Positions 43,850 to 52,747 of a stretch of DNA of 64,000 nucleotides are shown piece after piece (the stretch's first letter is position 1; every line of letters begins with the position of its first letter). The stretch spans positions 1,028,426 to 1,092,425 of the forward strand of contig NZ_LISW01000002.1 in the NCBI RefSeq assembly GCF_001905735.1, written 5' to 3'. The notes below the pieces were generated by a model that saw only the letters and a list, made by a program, of their open reading frames with translations, did not search any database and was not told where the DNA came from. The translations under genes were made by a program, and so were the position numbers. This DNA comes from Streptomyces sp. CB01249. Lineage in GTDB: Bacteria > Actinomycetota > Actinomycetes > Streptomycetales > Streptomycetaceae.

Positions 43850-44299
43850 TCAGTCCCCGGCGGGCGGCCCGGCGCTGAGGCCGATCAGCAGGGGGCCGGT
43901 GGGTGCGGCGGTCAACTCCGCGATGGTGAGCGGGTCCAGGGAGGCGTAGAAGGCTTCCTGTGCCTCGCGCAGCGCGCCGCGCAGCCGGCAGGCGGCCCGG
44001 AGCGGGCACGGGGTGGCGCCCTCGCAGTCGACCACGTCGCCGGGCTCCTCCAGTTCGCGGACGAGGGCGCCGACCGACGCGTTCCTGCCCGCCTCGGTGA
44101 GGGTGAGCCCGCCGCCCCGGCCCCGTCGCGCCTCGACCAGGCCGAGGTGCTGGAGGCGGGCGACGACCTTCGCGGCGTGCGAGTACGGCACCTGCATGAC
44201 CGCCGCCACCTCGCGGGTGGTCGGCGGGTCCTCGTGCTTCACGACGGCGAGGCGCATCAGGACGCGCAGCGCGACGTCGGTGAACTTGGTCAGCCGCAT
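43850..44299 (-). CDS. nsrR: Rrf2-family nitric oxide sensor NsrR
   Basis: 149 residues. Winged helix (about 1-75) with M-Q-V-P-Y-S-H-A-A-K-V recognition segment and the cysteines C92, C98 and C104 that hold the [4Fe-4S] cluster (C-x5-C-x5-C). NO destroys the cluster and releases repression of hmp. From memory nsrR and hmpA1 are neighbours in S. coelicolor as well. A half-conserved operator at 44313-44340 suggests autoregulation. Confidence 0.94.
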   Translation of the reverse strand: MRLTKFTDVALRVLMRLAVVKHEDPPTTREVAAVMQVPYSHAAKVVARLQHLGLVEARRGRGGGLTLTEAGRNASVGALVRELEEPGDVVDCEGATPCPLRAACRLRGALREAQEAFYASLDPLTIAELTAAPTGPLLIGLSAGPPAGD

Positions 44300-44312
44300 G
44301 GCGGCCAGATTA

Positions 44313-44340
44313 GGTAAGTGTCATTCCGGATGCAAATTAA
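44313..44340. promoter_or_regulatory. Weaker NsrR-like site upstream of nsrR
   Basis: The right half GATGCAAATTAA (44329-44340) is good and the left half (44313-44325) keeps only AA and CAT at the expected positions. It lies 14 bases from the nsrR start. Confidence 0.55.
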
Positions 44341-44393
44341 AGCCGGTGCGGGGTATCGCGCAGCGTTGTGCCCCGCCCAAAGCCCGATTAGTC

Positions 44394-44407
44394 ACACTCT
44401 TTTGTGT
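44394..44407. promoter_or_regulatory. Inverted repeat upstream of the encapsulin gene
   Basis: ACAC-TCTTTT-GTGT lies about 75 bases before the shell-gene start. It may be an operator; the binding protein is unknown. Confidence 0.35.
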
Positions 44408-44478
44408 AATGGCGTGCCCCGTCCTCGTGCTGGAAGTGTTCTTCCCGCAGGTCAGCCGATAGATCGAGAGGACGACAG

Positions 44479-45885
44479 ATGTCCGTTGGTGAAGAGGTTC
44501 AGAACGTGCAGGTGCCGCCGCAGCAGAGTCTCGGCACGGCGGCCGCGCGGAACCTCGCGACGACCACCAAGTCCGCTCCGCAGATGCAGGAGATCACCTC
44601 ACGGTGGCTGCTGAAGATGCTGCCGTGGGTCCAGGTGCAGGGCGGCACGTACCGGGTGAACCGCCGGCTGAGCTACTCGGTCGGGGACGGCCGGGTCACG
44701 TTCGTGCAGACCGGGGACCGGGTCACGGTCATCCCCGCCGAGCTGGGTGAGCTCCCGGCGCTGAGGGACTTCGAGGACGAGGAGGCGCTCGCCGAGCTGG
44801 CCAGGAGGTGCGAGCAGCGCGAGATCCCCGCCGGGCAGCTCCTGGCCACGGCGGGCGAGGCGGCGGACCGCGTCTACCTGCTGGCGCACGGCAAGGTCGA
44901 GAAGGTCGGCACCGGGCCCTACGGGGACGAGACGGTGCTCGGGGTCCATGCGGACGGGGCCTATTTCGGGGACCACTCCCTCATCGAGGGCGACGCCGTC
45001 TGGGAGTACACGGCCCGTGCCGTCACCGCGTGCACGGTGCTGACGCTGCGGCGGGCCGATGTGCTCAACCTCGCCGAACGCTCCGATCCGCTGCGCAGTC
45101 ATCTCGCCGGGCTGCTGTCCGTCCCGCAGCAGCGCACCAACAAGTACGGCGAGGCGGCGATCGACCTCTCCGCGGGCCACGTCGGCGAGGCCGTCGTCCC
45201 GCACACGTACGTGGACTACGACGCGGCGCCGCGCGAGTACGAACTGAGCGTCGCCCAGACCGTCCTGAAGGTCCACAGCCGGGTCGCGGACCTCTACAAC
45301 CAGCCGATGAACCAGACCGAGCAGCAGTTGCGGCTCACGGTCGAGGCGCTGCGCGAGCGCCAGGAGCACGAGCTCATCAACAACCGCGAGTTCGGCCTGC
45401 TCAACAACTGCGACTACGGCCAGCGGCTCCAGCCGCACGACGGGGCGCCGAGCCCCGACGACATGGACGAACTGCTCTCGCGACGGCGCGGCTCCAAGCT
45501 CTTCCTCGCCCACCCGCGCGCCATCGCCGCCTTCGGCCGCGAGTGCAACAAGCGCGGTCTCGTGCCGGAGAGCGTGGACGTCGGCGGGCACCACGTGCCG
45601 GCCTGGCGCGGGGTTCCGATCTTCCCCTGCAACAAGATCCCGGTCAGCGAGGCCCGCACCACGTCGATCATCTGCATGAGGACGGGGGAGTCCGAGCAGG
45701 GCGTCATCGGCCTCCAGCAGACCGGCATCCCGGACGAGATCGAGCCCAGCCTCTCGGTGCGCTTCATGGGCATCGACGAGCAGGCGATCATCTCCTACCT
45801 CGTGACGGCCTACTACTCCGCGGCGATCCTCGTCCCGGACGCCCTCGGTGTCCTGGAGAACGTCGAGGTCAGCCGCTGGCGGTGA
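44479..45885 (+). CDS. eshA: Family 2B encapsulin nanocompartment shell protein (EshA-like)
   Basis: 468 residues. The N-terminal arm carries the family 2 signature [20 protein letters not shown] (about 43-62). A cyclic-nucleotide-binding-like domain is inserted at about 95-215 ([14 protein letters not shown]), which defines family 2B. The rest is the HK97-type shell fold. EshA of S. griseus and S. coelicolor is the founding streptomycete member, linked to spore-chain growth. It should self-assemble into a hollow shell. The following prenyl synthase gene is the probable cargo. Confidence 0.92.
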   Translation: MSVGEEVQNVQVPPQQSLGTAAARNLATTTKSAPQMQEITSRWLLKMLPWVQVQGGTYRVNRRLSYSVGDGRVTFVQTGDRVTVIPAELGELPALRDFEDEEALAELARRCEQREIPAGQLLATAGEAADRVYLLAHGKVEKVGTGPYGDETVLGVHADGAYFGDHSLIEGDAVWEYTARAVTACTVLTLRRADVLNLAERSDPLRSHLAGLLSVPQQRTNKYGEAAIDLSAGHVGEAVVPHTYVDYDAAPREYELSVAQTVLKVHSRVADLYNQPMNQTEQQLRLTVEALRERQEHELINNREFGLLNNCDYGQRLQPHDGAPSPDDMDELLSRRRGSKLFLAHPRAIAAFGRECNKRGLVPESVDVGGHHVPAWRGVPIFPCNKIPVSEARTTSIICMRTGESEQGVIGLQQTGIPDEIEPSLSVRFMGIDEQAIISYLVTAYYSAAILVPDALGVLENVEVSRWR

Positions 45886-45890
45886 GCCAC

Positions 45891-45919
45891 GGGGCCCGGA
45901 CCCTCGCGGTCCGGGCCCC
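45891..45919 (+). terminator. Strong hairpin between shell and prenyl synthase genes
   Basis: A perfect 12-bp stem (45891-45902 with 45908-45919), loop CTCGC, begins six bases past the shell-gene stop. Both neighbours run in the same direction, so it may be a partial terminator that sets shell:cargo ratio. Confidence 0.75.
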
Positions 45920-46010
45920 CGGCCGCCCGCTCCCAGCAACCACCCACGTCCCCGGCCCCGCCGCGCCAGCGGCCGGGCGGGGCGGCAACGACAGGGGTGA
46001 CCGATTGACC

Positions 46011-47054
46011 ATGACCCGAACAGACGCCGCGACCGAGGGCAACGAGGCCGCGGCGCTCCTTGAGTACACCCGGACCCTCGTGGACCCGCACCTGCGGGCG
46101 GCGGTCGCCTCCCTGCCCGGCTCGATCCGGCGGGTCGCGATGTACCACTTCGGCTGGCAGCACGCCGACGGCAGCCCGGCTGCGGGCGGCGCGGGCAAGG
46201 CGATCAGACCGGCGCTCGTCCTGGCGGCCACCCGTGCCCTGGGCGGCGACCCCGAACAGGCCGTCCGCGCCGCCGTCGCCGTCGAGCTCGTCCACAACTT
46301 CACCCTGCTCCACGACGACGTCATCGACGAGGACCAGACCCGCCGTCACCGGGCCACCGCCTGGACGGTGTTCGGCGTCCCGGACGCCGTCATCGCGGGC
46401 GACGCGATGCTGGCCCTCGCCCAGCGGCTGCTCGCCGAGGACGGCAGGGCGATGTCGCCCGGCGCCTCGGCCCGGCTCTCGACCTGCGTGATCGAGCTGT
46501 GCGCGGGCCAGCAGGCCGACTGCGCCTTCGAGGACCGCGACCCGGACCAGGTGTCGCTGGACGAGTGCCTGACCATGGCGACGGCGAAGACCGGCGCGCT
46601 GCTCGGCTGCGCCTGCGCCCTGGGCGCGCTCTACGCGGGCGCCGACGACCGGGCGGTCCGGGCCATGGACGGCTTCGGCCGGGAGGCGGGTCTCGCCTTT
46701 CAGCTGATCGACGACCTGATCGGCATCTGGGGCGACCCGGCCCAGACCGGGAAGCCGGTCGGCGCGGATCTCAGCGCCCACAAGAAGTCGCTGCCTGTGG
46801 TGGCCGCGCTCACCGCGGGCGGCCCGGCCGCGGCCGAGCTCGCCGAGCTGTACCGGGGCGCGATGAACACCCGCGCCGAGGTGAGCCGGGCCGCGGAGGC
46901 CGTGGACCGGGCGGGCGGCCGGGACTGGGCGCAGAGCTGCGCCGCGGACCGCATGGCGCGGGCCGTGCACCACCTGTCCAGGGCGGTCCCGGACCTCTCG
47001 GCGGCGGGCGATCTGCTGGCCCTGGCCGAGTTCGTCACCCGCCGGAAGCACTGA
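46011..47054 (+). CDS. Polyprenyl diphosphate synthase, probable encapsulin cargo
   Basis: 347 residues of the trans-isoprenyl synthase family. The first Asp-rich motif is L-L-H-D-D-V-I-D-E-D-Q-T-R-R and the second is L-I-D-D-L-I-G-I-W-G-D, with the T-G-K-P-V-G-A-D-L segment following. It condenses isopentenyl diphosphate onto an allylic starter; product length cannot be read reliably. Polyprenyl transferases are a recognised cargo class of family 2B encapsulins. The first 30 residues are polar and flexible and could act as loading signal. An in-frame TTG at 46005 has better ribosome-site spacing than the ATG used here. Confidence 0.88.
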   Translation: MTRTDAATEGNEAAALLEYTRTLVDPHLRAAVASLPGSIRRVAMYHFGWQHADGSPAAGGAGKAIRPALVLAATRALGGDPEQAVRAAVAVELVHNFTLLHDDVIDEDQTRRHRATAWTVFGVPDAVIAGDAMLALAQRLLAEDGRAMSPGASARLSTCVIELCAGQQADCAFEDRDPDQVSLDECLTMATAKTGALLGCACALGALYAGADDRAVRAMDGFGREAGLAFQLIDDLIGIWGDPAQTGKPVGADLSAHKKSLPVVAALTAGGPAAAELAELYRGAMNTRAEVSRAAEAVDRAGGRDWAQSCAADRMARAVHHLSRAVPDLSAAGDLLALAEFVTRRKH

Positions 47055-47149
47055 CAAACCGCCCGCCGGAAGGAGGTGTTGAGGGGCGTCACGGGCCAAG
47101 CGGAGGGCGGCAGGGGCGGTGTCGGAGGCAGGGGCTACAGTCCCTGCTC

Positions 47150-47824
47150 ATGACAGATGAGTCGTGGGCAGGGTGGTACCGGGACCGGCAGGGATCGGAC
47201 GCCGTCATCCTCACCACCGACGGGCAGCAACTCCGCCTCCGCGTCCGGGGCGTGGACTTCGAGGGCGGCAGCTTCGACGGCCTGCGCCCGGTGGCGGCCG
47301 GACCCGCCGAGCAGGGGCTGTTCGCGCTGACGGACGGCGTCCTGGGCGACTGCGTCCTGGAGTGGGACCTGCCGTTCCCCGTCATGGCGGAGGGCGTGGA
47401 GCGGCAGGCGACCCTGAGCTGCCTGCTGTCCCTCCGCAAGCCCGACCCGTATCTCTACCTGGAACTCCGGTTCTGCGGGGCGGCCTTCGGCTCGCAGCGG
47501 GCCGAGAGCGACTTCGGGTCCGCGCTGGCGACGATCCAGCGGGAGCTGCCGACCGGCGTCCGCCTGCGGACCTGCATAGCCTGCGCGTTCTCCGACTACT
47601 TCCCGGCCCCGGAGCCCGAGCGCGGTCTCTCCGGCGGGCTCGCCTGCTTCCGGGGCGCCAAGGAGGCGTACCGGGGCACGGCCGGTGAGCAGGACGTGCT
47701 CGGGCTGTGGGAGCGGCGGACCGGCTTCGTCCAGGAGGTCTGGAGCTGCCGGGAGTTCGAACCCCGGCCGACGGAGGGCGCCGGAACGGGCCACCGGGGA
47801 GCGTTCCCGCTCGAAACGGCCTGA
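47150..47824 (+). CDS. DUF6304-like protein of unknown function
   Basis: 224 residues, soluble, no membrane helix or signal peptide. It begins W-A-G-W-Y-R-D-R-Q-G and is beta-rich (V-I-L-T-T-D-G-Q-Q-L-R-L-R-V-R-G-V-D-F-E-G), followed by an alpha/beta part containing scattered Cys (L-R-T-C-I-A-C-A-F). I assign DUF6304 tentatively from memory. It follows the prenyl synthase by 95 bases in the same direction, so a role connected with the encapsulin locus is possible but unproven. Confidence 0.75.
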   Translation: MTDESWAGWYRDRQGSDAVILTTDGQQLRLRVRGVDFEGGSFDGLRPVAAGPAEQGLFALTDGVLGDCVLEWDLPFPVMAEGVERQATLSCLLSLRKPDPYLYLELRFCGAAFGSQRAESDFGSALATIQRELPTGVRLRTCIACAFSDYFPAPEPERGLSGGLACFRGAKEAYRGTAGEQDVLGLWERRTGFVQEVWSCREFEPRPTEGAGTGHRGAFPLETA

Positions 47825-47935
47825 CCGCCCGGGCGCCCAGCCGCCCACCTCGTCCCGTTGATCCCACCGCCGTACCGCATACCTCATTGCCGTCACCTTC
47901 ATTGTTCTACTAGCATGCGAACAAGGGAGGTTTTG

Positions 47936-48919
47936 ATGAACCTGAAATCCGTCGGCCGCGTGGTGCTCACCGCCCTGCCGTTCGTGCTCGCGCTCGCCGT
48001 CGACCTGCTGCTCTTCGCCACCCGCCGCGACCGGCTGCCCGACCGGCTGGCCAGCCACTTCGTGGGCAACGGCCGGGTGGACGACTACGCCGGCCAGACC
48101 TCGTACCTGGTCGTCACCACACTCGTCCTGCTCGGCATCGGTCTCCTGTGGGCGCTGATGACGGGGTTCGGGAAGTTCGCCGGCGCGGCCTACCGGGCGA
48201 CGGTCGCCCTCGGGTACGCGTTCGCCGCCTTCCTCGGCTACCTCATGGGGGCCGTGCTCCTCATCAACGTGGACGCCGTCGAGGACGCGCAGGGCCGGGG
48301 GCAGGACGTCCACTTCCCCCTGTGGCACCTGGCCGCCGCCGCCGGGGCGGCCGTCGTCGCCTTCGGGATCGGCTACCTCGCGGCGATGCTGACGCCGGTC
48401 CCCGAACCGTTCCCCGACGACGGAGCCGAGGGGGACGGCGAGCGCATCACGCTGGGCGCCGGGGAGGTCGCCGGATGGGGCCGGGGCGCCGGGTCCTGGT
48501 GGCTTCCGCTCACCGCGGTCCTGGTCATCGGCGCCGGTATCGCCACGCTGTTCACGGCCAGTTGGCCCTTCGCCCTGCTGCCCCTCGTCCTCGGGCTGCT
48601 CATCGCGACCTTCGCCCGCCCGTACGTCATCGTGGACCGGCGCGGGATCACCGTCTCCGGGCTGCTCCCCTGGCCGCGCATCCGGGTCCCGCTGGACCGG
48701 ATAGAGGCGGCGGCCAGCCGCGACATCCGCCCGTTCAGCGAGTACGGCGGCTGGGGGTACCGCATCCGGCCCGGGCGCAGCGGTGTCATGATCCGGTCGG
48801 GGGAGGGCATCGTGGCCCGGCTGACGAACGGCCGCGACTTCGCGGTGACCGTGGACGACTCGGCGACCGGGGCCGCCCTCCTCAACACCCTGATCGACCA
48901 GCGCCGAACGGACGACTGA
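47936..48919 (+). CDS. DUF1648-containing membrane protein
   Basis: 327 residues. About six membrane helices occur in the first 250 residues, with the DUF1648 feature D-R-L-P-D-R-L-A-S-H-F near residue 35. The C-terminal part is a soluble PH-like domain (Y-R-I-R-P-G-R-S-G-V). AAGGGAGG lies seven bases before the ATG. It ends two bases before the GntR gene, forming a two-gene operon; such pairs often encode a regulator with a membrane sensor or exporter. Confidence 0.85.
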   Translation: MNLKSVGRVVLTALPFVLALAVDLLLFATRRDRLPDRLASHFVGNGRVDDYAGQTSYLVVTTLVLLGIGLLWALMTGFGKFAGAAYRATVALGYAFAAFLGYLMGAVLLINVDAVEDAQGRGQDVHFPLWHLAAAAGAAVVAFGIGYLAAMLTPVPEPFPDDGAEGDGERITLGAGEVAGWGRGAGSWWLPLTAVLVIGAGIATLFTASWPFALLPLVLGLLIATFARPYVIVDRRGITVSGLLPWPRIRVPLDRIEAAASRDIRPFSEYGGWGYRIRPGRSGVMIRSGEGIVARLTNGRDFAVTVDDSATGAALLNTLIDQRRTDD

Positions 48920-48921
48920 CC

Positions 48922-49281
48922 ATGCTCTTCCGAGTCGACCCCACCTCCACCGTGCCGCTCGGCGACCAGATCGCCGCCTGTGTGCGGCGCGCCGTGGCCG
49001 ACGGCGCGGCGGGTCCCGGCGAACGGCTGCCCGCCGCCCGCGTCCTGGCCGAATCGCTCGGCGTCAACGTGCACACGGTGCTGCGGGGCTACCAGCGGCT
49101 GCGCGAGGAGGGCCTGATCGAGCTGCGCCGGGGCCGGGGCGCGGCCATCGCGGACGGCGCCTCCCCGCACCGCGCCCGCCTCCTCGAACGGGTCCGCGAG
49201 ACCGTCGGCGAGGCCCGGGGCCTGGGGCTCACGGTGGACGAACTGCTGACCCTGATCCGTACCGAATACGGCACCGGCTGA
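48922..49281 (+). CDS. GntR-family regulator, YtrA type
   Basis: 119 residues: a GntR winged helix (about 10-75, with P-G-E-R-L-P-A-A-R-V-L-A-E-S-L-G-V-N) and only a short C-terminal helical tail of about 40 residues, the mark of the YtrA subfamily. These regulators usually control the operon in which they lie, here the DUF1648 gene two bases upstream. No effector domain is present. Confidence 0.9.
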   Translation: MLFRVDPTSTVPLGDQIAACVRRAVADGAAGPGERLPAARVLAESLGVNVHTVLRGYQRLREEGLIELRRGRGAAIADGASPHRARLLERVRETVGEARGLGLTVDELLTLIRTEYGTG

Positions 49282-49294
49282 CGGCACACCGACA

Positions 49295-49319
49295 GGCCGC
49301 CCCGTCCTGCGGGGCGGCC
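49295..49319. terminator. Bidirectional terminator between the GntR gene and snapalysin
   Basis: A perfect 10-bp stem (49295-49304 with 49310-49319), loop TCCTG, lies between convergent stops. Confidence 0.82.
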
Positions 49320-49346
49320 CATCGGCGCGCGTGCGAGCGGAACGGG

Positions 49347-50006
49347 TCAGGAACGGGCGCCCGCCAGCGCGGCCGCGAAGCCGTTCTGCCAGAGGTAGTT
49401 CACCTGGTTGCGCTCATTGGCGTCCGGATACGGGTTGGTGCACGACGGGCCGGGGCCGCCGCCGGACATCAGCTCGCTGCACGGGCCCGAGTAGTGGTCC
49501 GGCAGGCCGAGCACATGCCCGGTCTCGTGGGTGGTGACCCGGGTCGAGTCGTACTGCTGGTTCTGCGCGTAGTCCAGGAAGATGTAGCCGTTGCCGTGCC
49601 CGTCGGTGCTCGCGTACGAGCCGCTGGGGTCGTTGCCCTCGTAGTACGAGAAGTCGGCGTTCGAGCCCTCCTGGAGCCGGACGTTGGAGACCGAACCGTT
49701 CCAGATCGACGCGCTGTTGGCTATCTGGGTGCGGAAGCTCGGGGCGTTCGCGGTGCTGTAGACGATGGTGACGGACTGGGCGCCCGGGTTGGCGGCCCGC
49801 TTCTCGGCCACCGACTTCGCGACCGCCTCGAAGAACGCCTTGTTGGCGGCGGCGCTCTCGTGCGAGTTGGAGGGTCCGGTGAACGCCACGTGGGGGGCCG
49901 TGGCGGCGGTGTCCGGAGCGGCGACGGCGGGGGCGGTGCCGAACGCGGCGGCGAGCGAGAGGCCGAGTCCGAGCACGGCCGACATGACGGTCCTGGGGTG
50001 TCTCAT
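49347..50006 (-). CDS. snpA: Snapalysin, secreted small neutral metalloprotease (M7)
   Basis: 219 residues. A signal peptide (residues 1-30, cleavage after A-V-A-A) and a short propeptide precede the mature protease. Zinc motif [11 protein letters not shown] is the H-E-x-x-H-x-x-G-x-x-D form in which Asp is the third ligand, unique to snapalysins. Cys pairs in the C-terminal part (S-G-P-C-S-E-L, P-S-C-T-N) suggest a disulfide. It degrades protein outside the cell and is divergent from a LysR gene, the classical snpA-snpR arrangement. Confidence 0.94.
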   Translation of the reverse strand: MRHPRTVMSAVLGLGLSLAAAFGTAPAVAAPDTAATAPHVAFTGPSNSHESAAANKAFFEAVAKSVAEKRAANPGAQSVTIVYSTANAPSFRTQIANSASIWNGSVSNVRLQEGSNADFSYYEGNDPSGSYASTDGHGNGYIFLDYAQNQQYDSTRVTTHETGHVLGLPDHYSGPCSELMSGGGPGPSCTNPYPDANERNQVNYLWQNGFAAALAGARS

Positions 50007-50121
50007 GTGGGGGGTCTCCTACCAGTTACCTGTCAGAGGAACCCGTCCGATGATCGGACTCGGACGGGGGCGGTACGGAGAGAGTGTCGGGGAAGTGGAG
50101 CCCGCGCGGATGATGTCAGCC

Positions 50122-50144
50122 GGTGATAACGCGGCCCTATCGCC
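50122..50144. promoter_or_regulatory. Candidate LysR-type operator between snpA and its regulator
   Basis: GGTGATA (50122-50128) and TATCGCC (50138-50144) pair in six of seven positions across a nine-base spacer in the divergent promoter region. Confidence 0.5.
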
Positions 50145-50263
50145 CTCGTGTGCACATCTCGTGCACGTCTGCGGTCCCCATGCCCAACCGACGCTGAATT
50201 GCTCGCTTTTGACGGGATTACGGCCCATGGTGCGCCCGGACGGCCCGCCCTAATCTCGGCACC

Positions 50264-51208
50264 ATGGAGCTTGAGGTGAGACACCTCAGGGCGCTGTGCG
50301 CCATCGCCGACAGCGGCAGCCTGCACCGGGCGGCCCGCACCCTGGGCGTGAGCCAGCCCGCGCTCACCACCCAGCTGCGCCGGATCGAGAACGCGCTCGG
50401 CGCCGAACTCTTCAGCCGCGAACGCACCGGCTGCCGCCCCACCCTCCTCGGTCGTGCCGTCCTCAGCCGCGCCCGCCCCCTGGTCCACGGCATGAGCGCC
50501 CTGGTCAGCGACGCGAAGGCGGAGGCCGCAGCCGTCGAAGGACCCCGGCTGCGCATCGGCTGCACCGCCAGCCGGGTCATCGGCGGCTGGCTGCGCCGAC
50601 TGAGGGTGAGGCTGCCCGGGACCGACATCTCGCTGCGGGTCGACGTCTCCGCCCACGCCCTCCTCCGTGCGGTCGACGCCGGACGGCTCGACGTGGCCTT
50701 CGTGCACGAGGTGGAGGGCTGCCCGCTCGCCGTCCCGGACGGGCTGGAACAACGGGTCCTGGTGGACCGCGAACCGCAGTTCGTCTCCATGGCCCGCGAC
50801 CACCCGGCCGCCGCGCTGCCGGTGGTGGATCTGGCGGACCTGGCCGCCGACCGGTGGATGGTCGACCCCACGGTGGACGGCGAATGGGACGGGCTGCGCC
50901 GGATGTTCAGCGAAGCCGGGCTGGCGCCCGTCGTGCTCCACGGCGACTACCTCACCGCCGCCTCCCTCGTCGTCCTCGGCGAGGCGGTCGCCCCCTGCCA
51001 GCCGACCTCGGGCCCCCGCGACGACATGGCGATCCGCCCGCTGCGCGACGACCCGCTCGCGGTCCGGCTGCTGCTGGTCTCCCGGCCCGGCGCGGACATG
51101 ACCGCGGTCTACGCGGAACTGGAGGCCGCCTACCGGGACGCGGCGCGACGGGTGGCCGGATACCACCAGTGGCTGCTGCGCCACCGCAGCCCGCTGGCCC
51201 TGTCCTGA
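50264..51208 (+). CDS. snpR: LysR-family regulator of snapalysin
   Basis: 314 residues. The N-terminal LysR helix-turn-helix (G-S-L-H-R-A-A-R-T-L-G-V-S-Q-P-A-L-T, about 18-35) is followed by a periplasmic-binding-protein-like effector domain. Position divergent from snpA matches the SnpR activators of S. lividans and other streptomycetes, which switch on snpA. The signal is unknown. The name is by context. Confidence 0.88.
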   Translation: MELEVRHLRALCAIADSGSLHRAARTLGVSQPALTTQLRRIENALGAELFSRERTGCRPTLLGRAVLSRARPLVHGMSALVSDAKAEAAAVEGPRLRIGCTASRVIGGWLRRLRVRLPGTDISLRVDVSAHALLRAVDAGRLDVAFVHEVEGCPLAVPDGLEQRVLVDREPQFVSMARDHPAAALPVVDLADLAADRWMVDPTVDGEWDGLRRMFSEAGLAPVVLHGDYLTAASLVVLGEAVAPCQPTSGPRDDMAIRPLRDDPLAVRLLLVSRPGADMTAVYAELEAAYRDAARRVAGYHQWLLRHRSPLALS

Positions 51209-51307
51209 GGCGGAGGCGCCCGGGCCGGGGGAGTTCCCGCCTCCGGGCGATTCAGCCGAGAGCGTGGGCCGTTCCGGACCGGGCCGCGACAGGGCAGAGT
51301 CGGGGAC

Positions 51308-52309
51308 ATGAGGCTTCTGATGCTGGGCGGTACGGAGTTCGTCGGACGGGCCGTGACCGAGGCGGCCCTCGCGCGCGGCTGGCAGGTCACGGTCTTCCAC
51401 CGGGGCCACCACGCCCCCCCGCCCGGGACCACCGAGATCATCGGCGACCGCACCGCCGAAGACGGCCTGGCCGCGCTCGCCGCGACGACCGAGGGCCCCA
51501 CCTGGGACCTGGTGGTCGACACCTGGAGCGGCGCGCCCTCGGCGGTGCGCGACGCCGCCCGGCTGCTCTCCACCCGGGCCGCCCGCTACACGTACATATC
51601 GAGCCGTTCCGTCTACGACTACCCGACCCCGGCGGGCCTCACCGAGGACGGCCCCGTGGTGGCGGGCGCCTCGCCGGACGCCGGTGACGACCAGTCGTAC
51701 GCCCTGGCCAAGCGCGGCGGCGAACTGGCCGCCCAGGCCGCCTTCGGCGACCGCGCCCTCCTGGCCCGGGCGGGCCTGATCCTCGGCCCCTGGGAGAACA
51801 TCGGCCGACTGCCCTGGTGGCTGAACCGGATCGCCCGCGGCGGCCCGGTCCTGGCCCCCGGCACCCCGGACGCGGACATCCAGTACATCGACGCCCGCGA
51901 CCTCGCCGAGTGGGTGCTCGACGCGGCGGAACGCGGGCTGCACGGCCCGTACAACCTGGTCAGCCGGCCCGGGCACACCACCATGGGCGGACTGCTCGAC
52001 GCCTGTGTGCGCGCCACCGGTTCGGACGCCGAACTGCGCTGGACCCCGGCGGAGAAGATCCTCGCGGCAGGCGTCGAGCCGTGGACCGACCTGCCGGTGT
52101 GGCTGCCGCCGGGGGAGACGTACGACGCCCTCCACCAGGGCGATGTCGGGCTCGCCCACGCGGCCGGGCTGCGCTGCCGCCCGGTCGAGGAGACCGTCGC
52201 CGACACCTGGGCCTGGCTGCGCGAGCTGGGCGGTACGGCCCCGCAGCGCCCCGACCGCCCCGTCGTGGGCCTCGCCCCGGAGACGGAGGCGAAGCTCCTG
52301 GCGGGCTGA
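51308..52309 (+). CDS. NAD-dependent epimerase/dehydratase-like SDR protein
   Basis: 333 residues, extended SDR. The nucleotide-binding loop reads L-G-G-T-E-F-V-G-R-A, and a Y-A-L-A-K pair (Y-x-x-x-K) gives a catalytic Tyr/Lys near residue 137. Substrate unknown; the sequence resembles actinobacterial reductases annotated only as NAD-dependent epimerase. It follows snpR by 99 bases. Confidence 0.85.
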   Translation: MRLLMLGGTEFVGRAVTEAALARGWQVTVFHRGHHAPPPGTTEIIGDRTAEDGLAALAATTEGPTWDLVVDTWSGAPSAVRDAARLLSTRAARYTYISSRSVYDYPTPAGLTEDGPVVAGASPDAGDDQSYALAKRGGELAAQAAFGDRALLARAGLILGPWENIGRLPWWLNRIARGGPVLAPGTPDADIQYIDARDLAEWVLDAAERGLHGPYNLVSRPGHTTMGGLLDACVRATGSDAELRWTPAEKILAAGVEPWTDLPVWLPPGETYDALHQGDVGLAHAAGLRCRPVEETVADTWAWLRELGGTAPQRPDRPVVGLAPETEAKLLAG

Positions 52310-52390
52310 GGACCGGGCCGCCGCGCCGACGCGGCGAGGGGTTATCCACAGGGTCCGCCCCGAGGCCTGTCCCGGAGTTAGCCTCGGGCC

Positions 52391-52747
52391 ATGGCCGAAC
52401 TGCTGCACCTCACCGAAGGACCGCTCTGGGAGGCGGCCCGCGGGATCGGGACGTACGAGATGTCCACCCGCGGCCGCACCCTGCACGAAGAGGGCTTCAT
52501 CCACTGCTCGCTGCCCCACCAGCTCCCCGGTGTGGCCGAGTTGCTGTACGGAGCGGAGAGCCGGGCCGGAGCCGCCGACCAGGAGCTCGTGGTCCTCGTC
52601 ATCGACCCCGAACGGCTCACCGCGCCCCTGCGGTACGAGGCGGCGGTGCCGGGCGGCGAGGAGTTCCCGCACATCTACGGACCGCTTCCCGTCAACGCGG
52701 TCGTCGAGGTGCGTCCCTGGCCGTCCGAGGAGGGCACCCCCGCATGA
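52391..52747 (+). CDS. DUF952 family protein
   Basis: 118 residues with the DUF952 features E-E-G-F-I-H-C-S (near 37) and F-P-H-I-Y-G-P-L near the C-terminus. It is a small cytoplasmic fold related to ADP-ribosyltransferase-like domains, function unknown. Its stop overlaps the next start by four bases, so it is co-translated with the NAD(P)-binding protein downstream. Confidence 0.87.
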   Translation: MAELLHLTEGPLWEAARGIGTYEMSTRGRTLHEEGFIHCSLPHQLPGVAELLYGAESRAGAADQELVVLVIDPERLTAPLRYEAAVPGGEEFPHIYGPLPVNAVVEVRPWPSEEGTPA

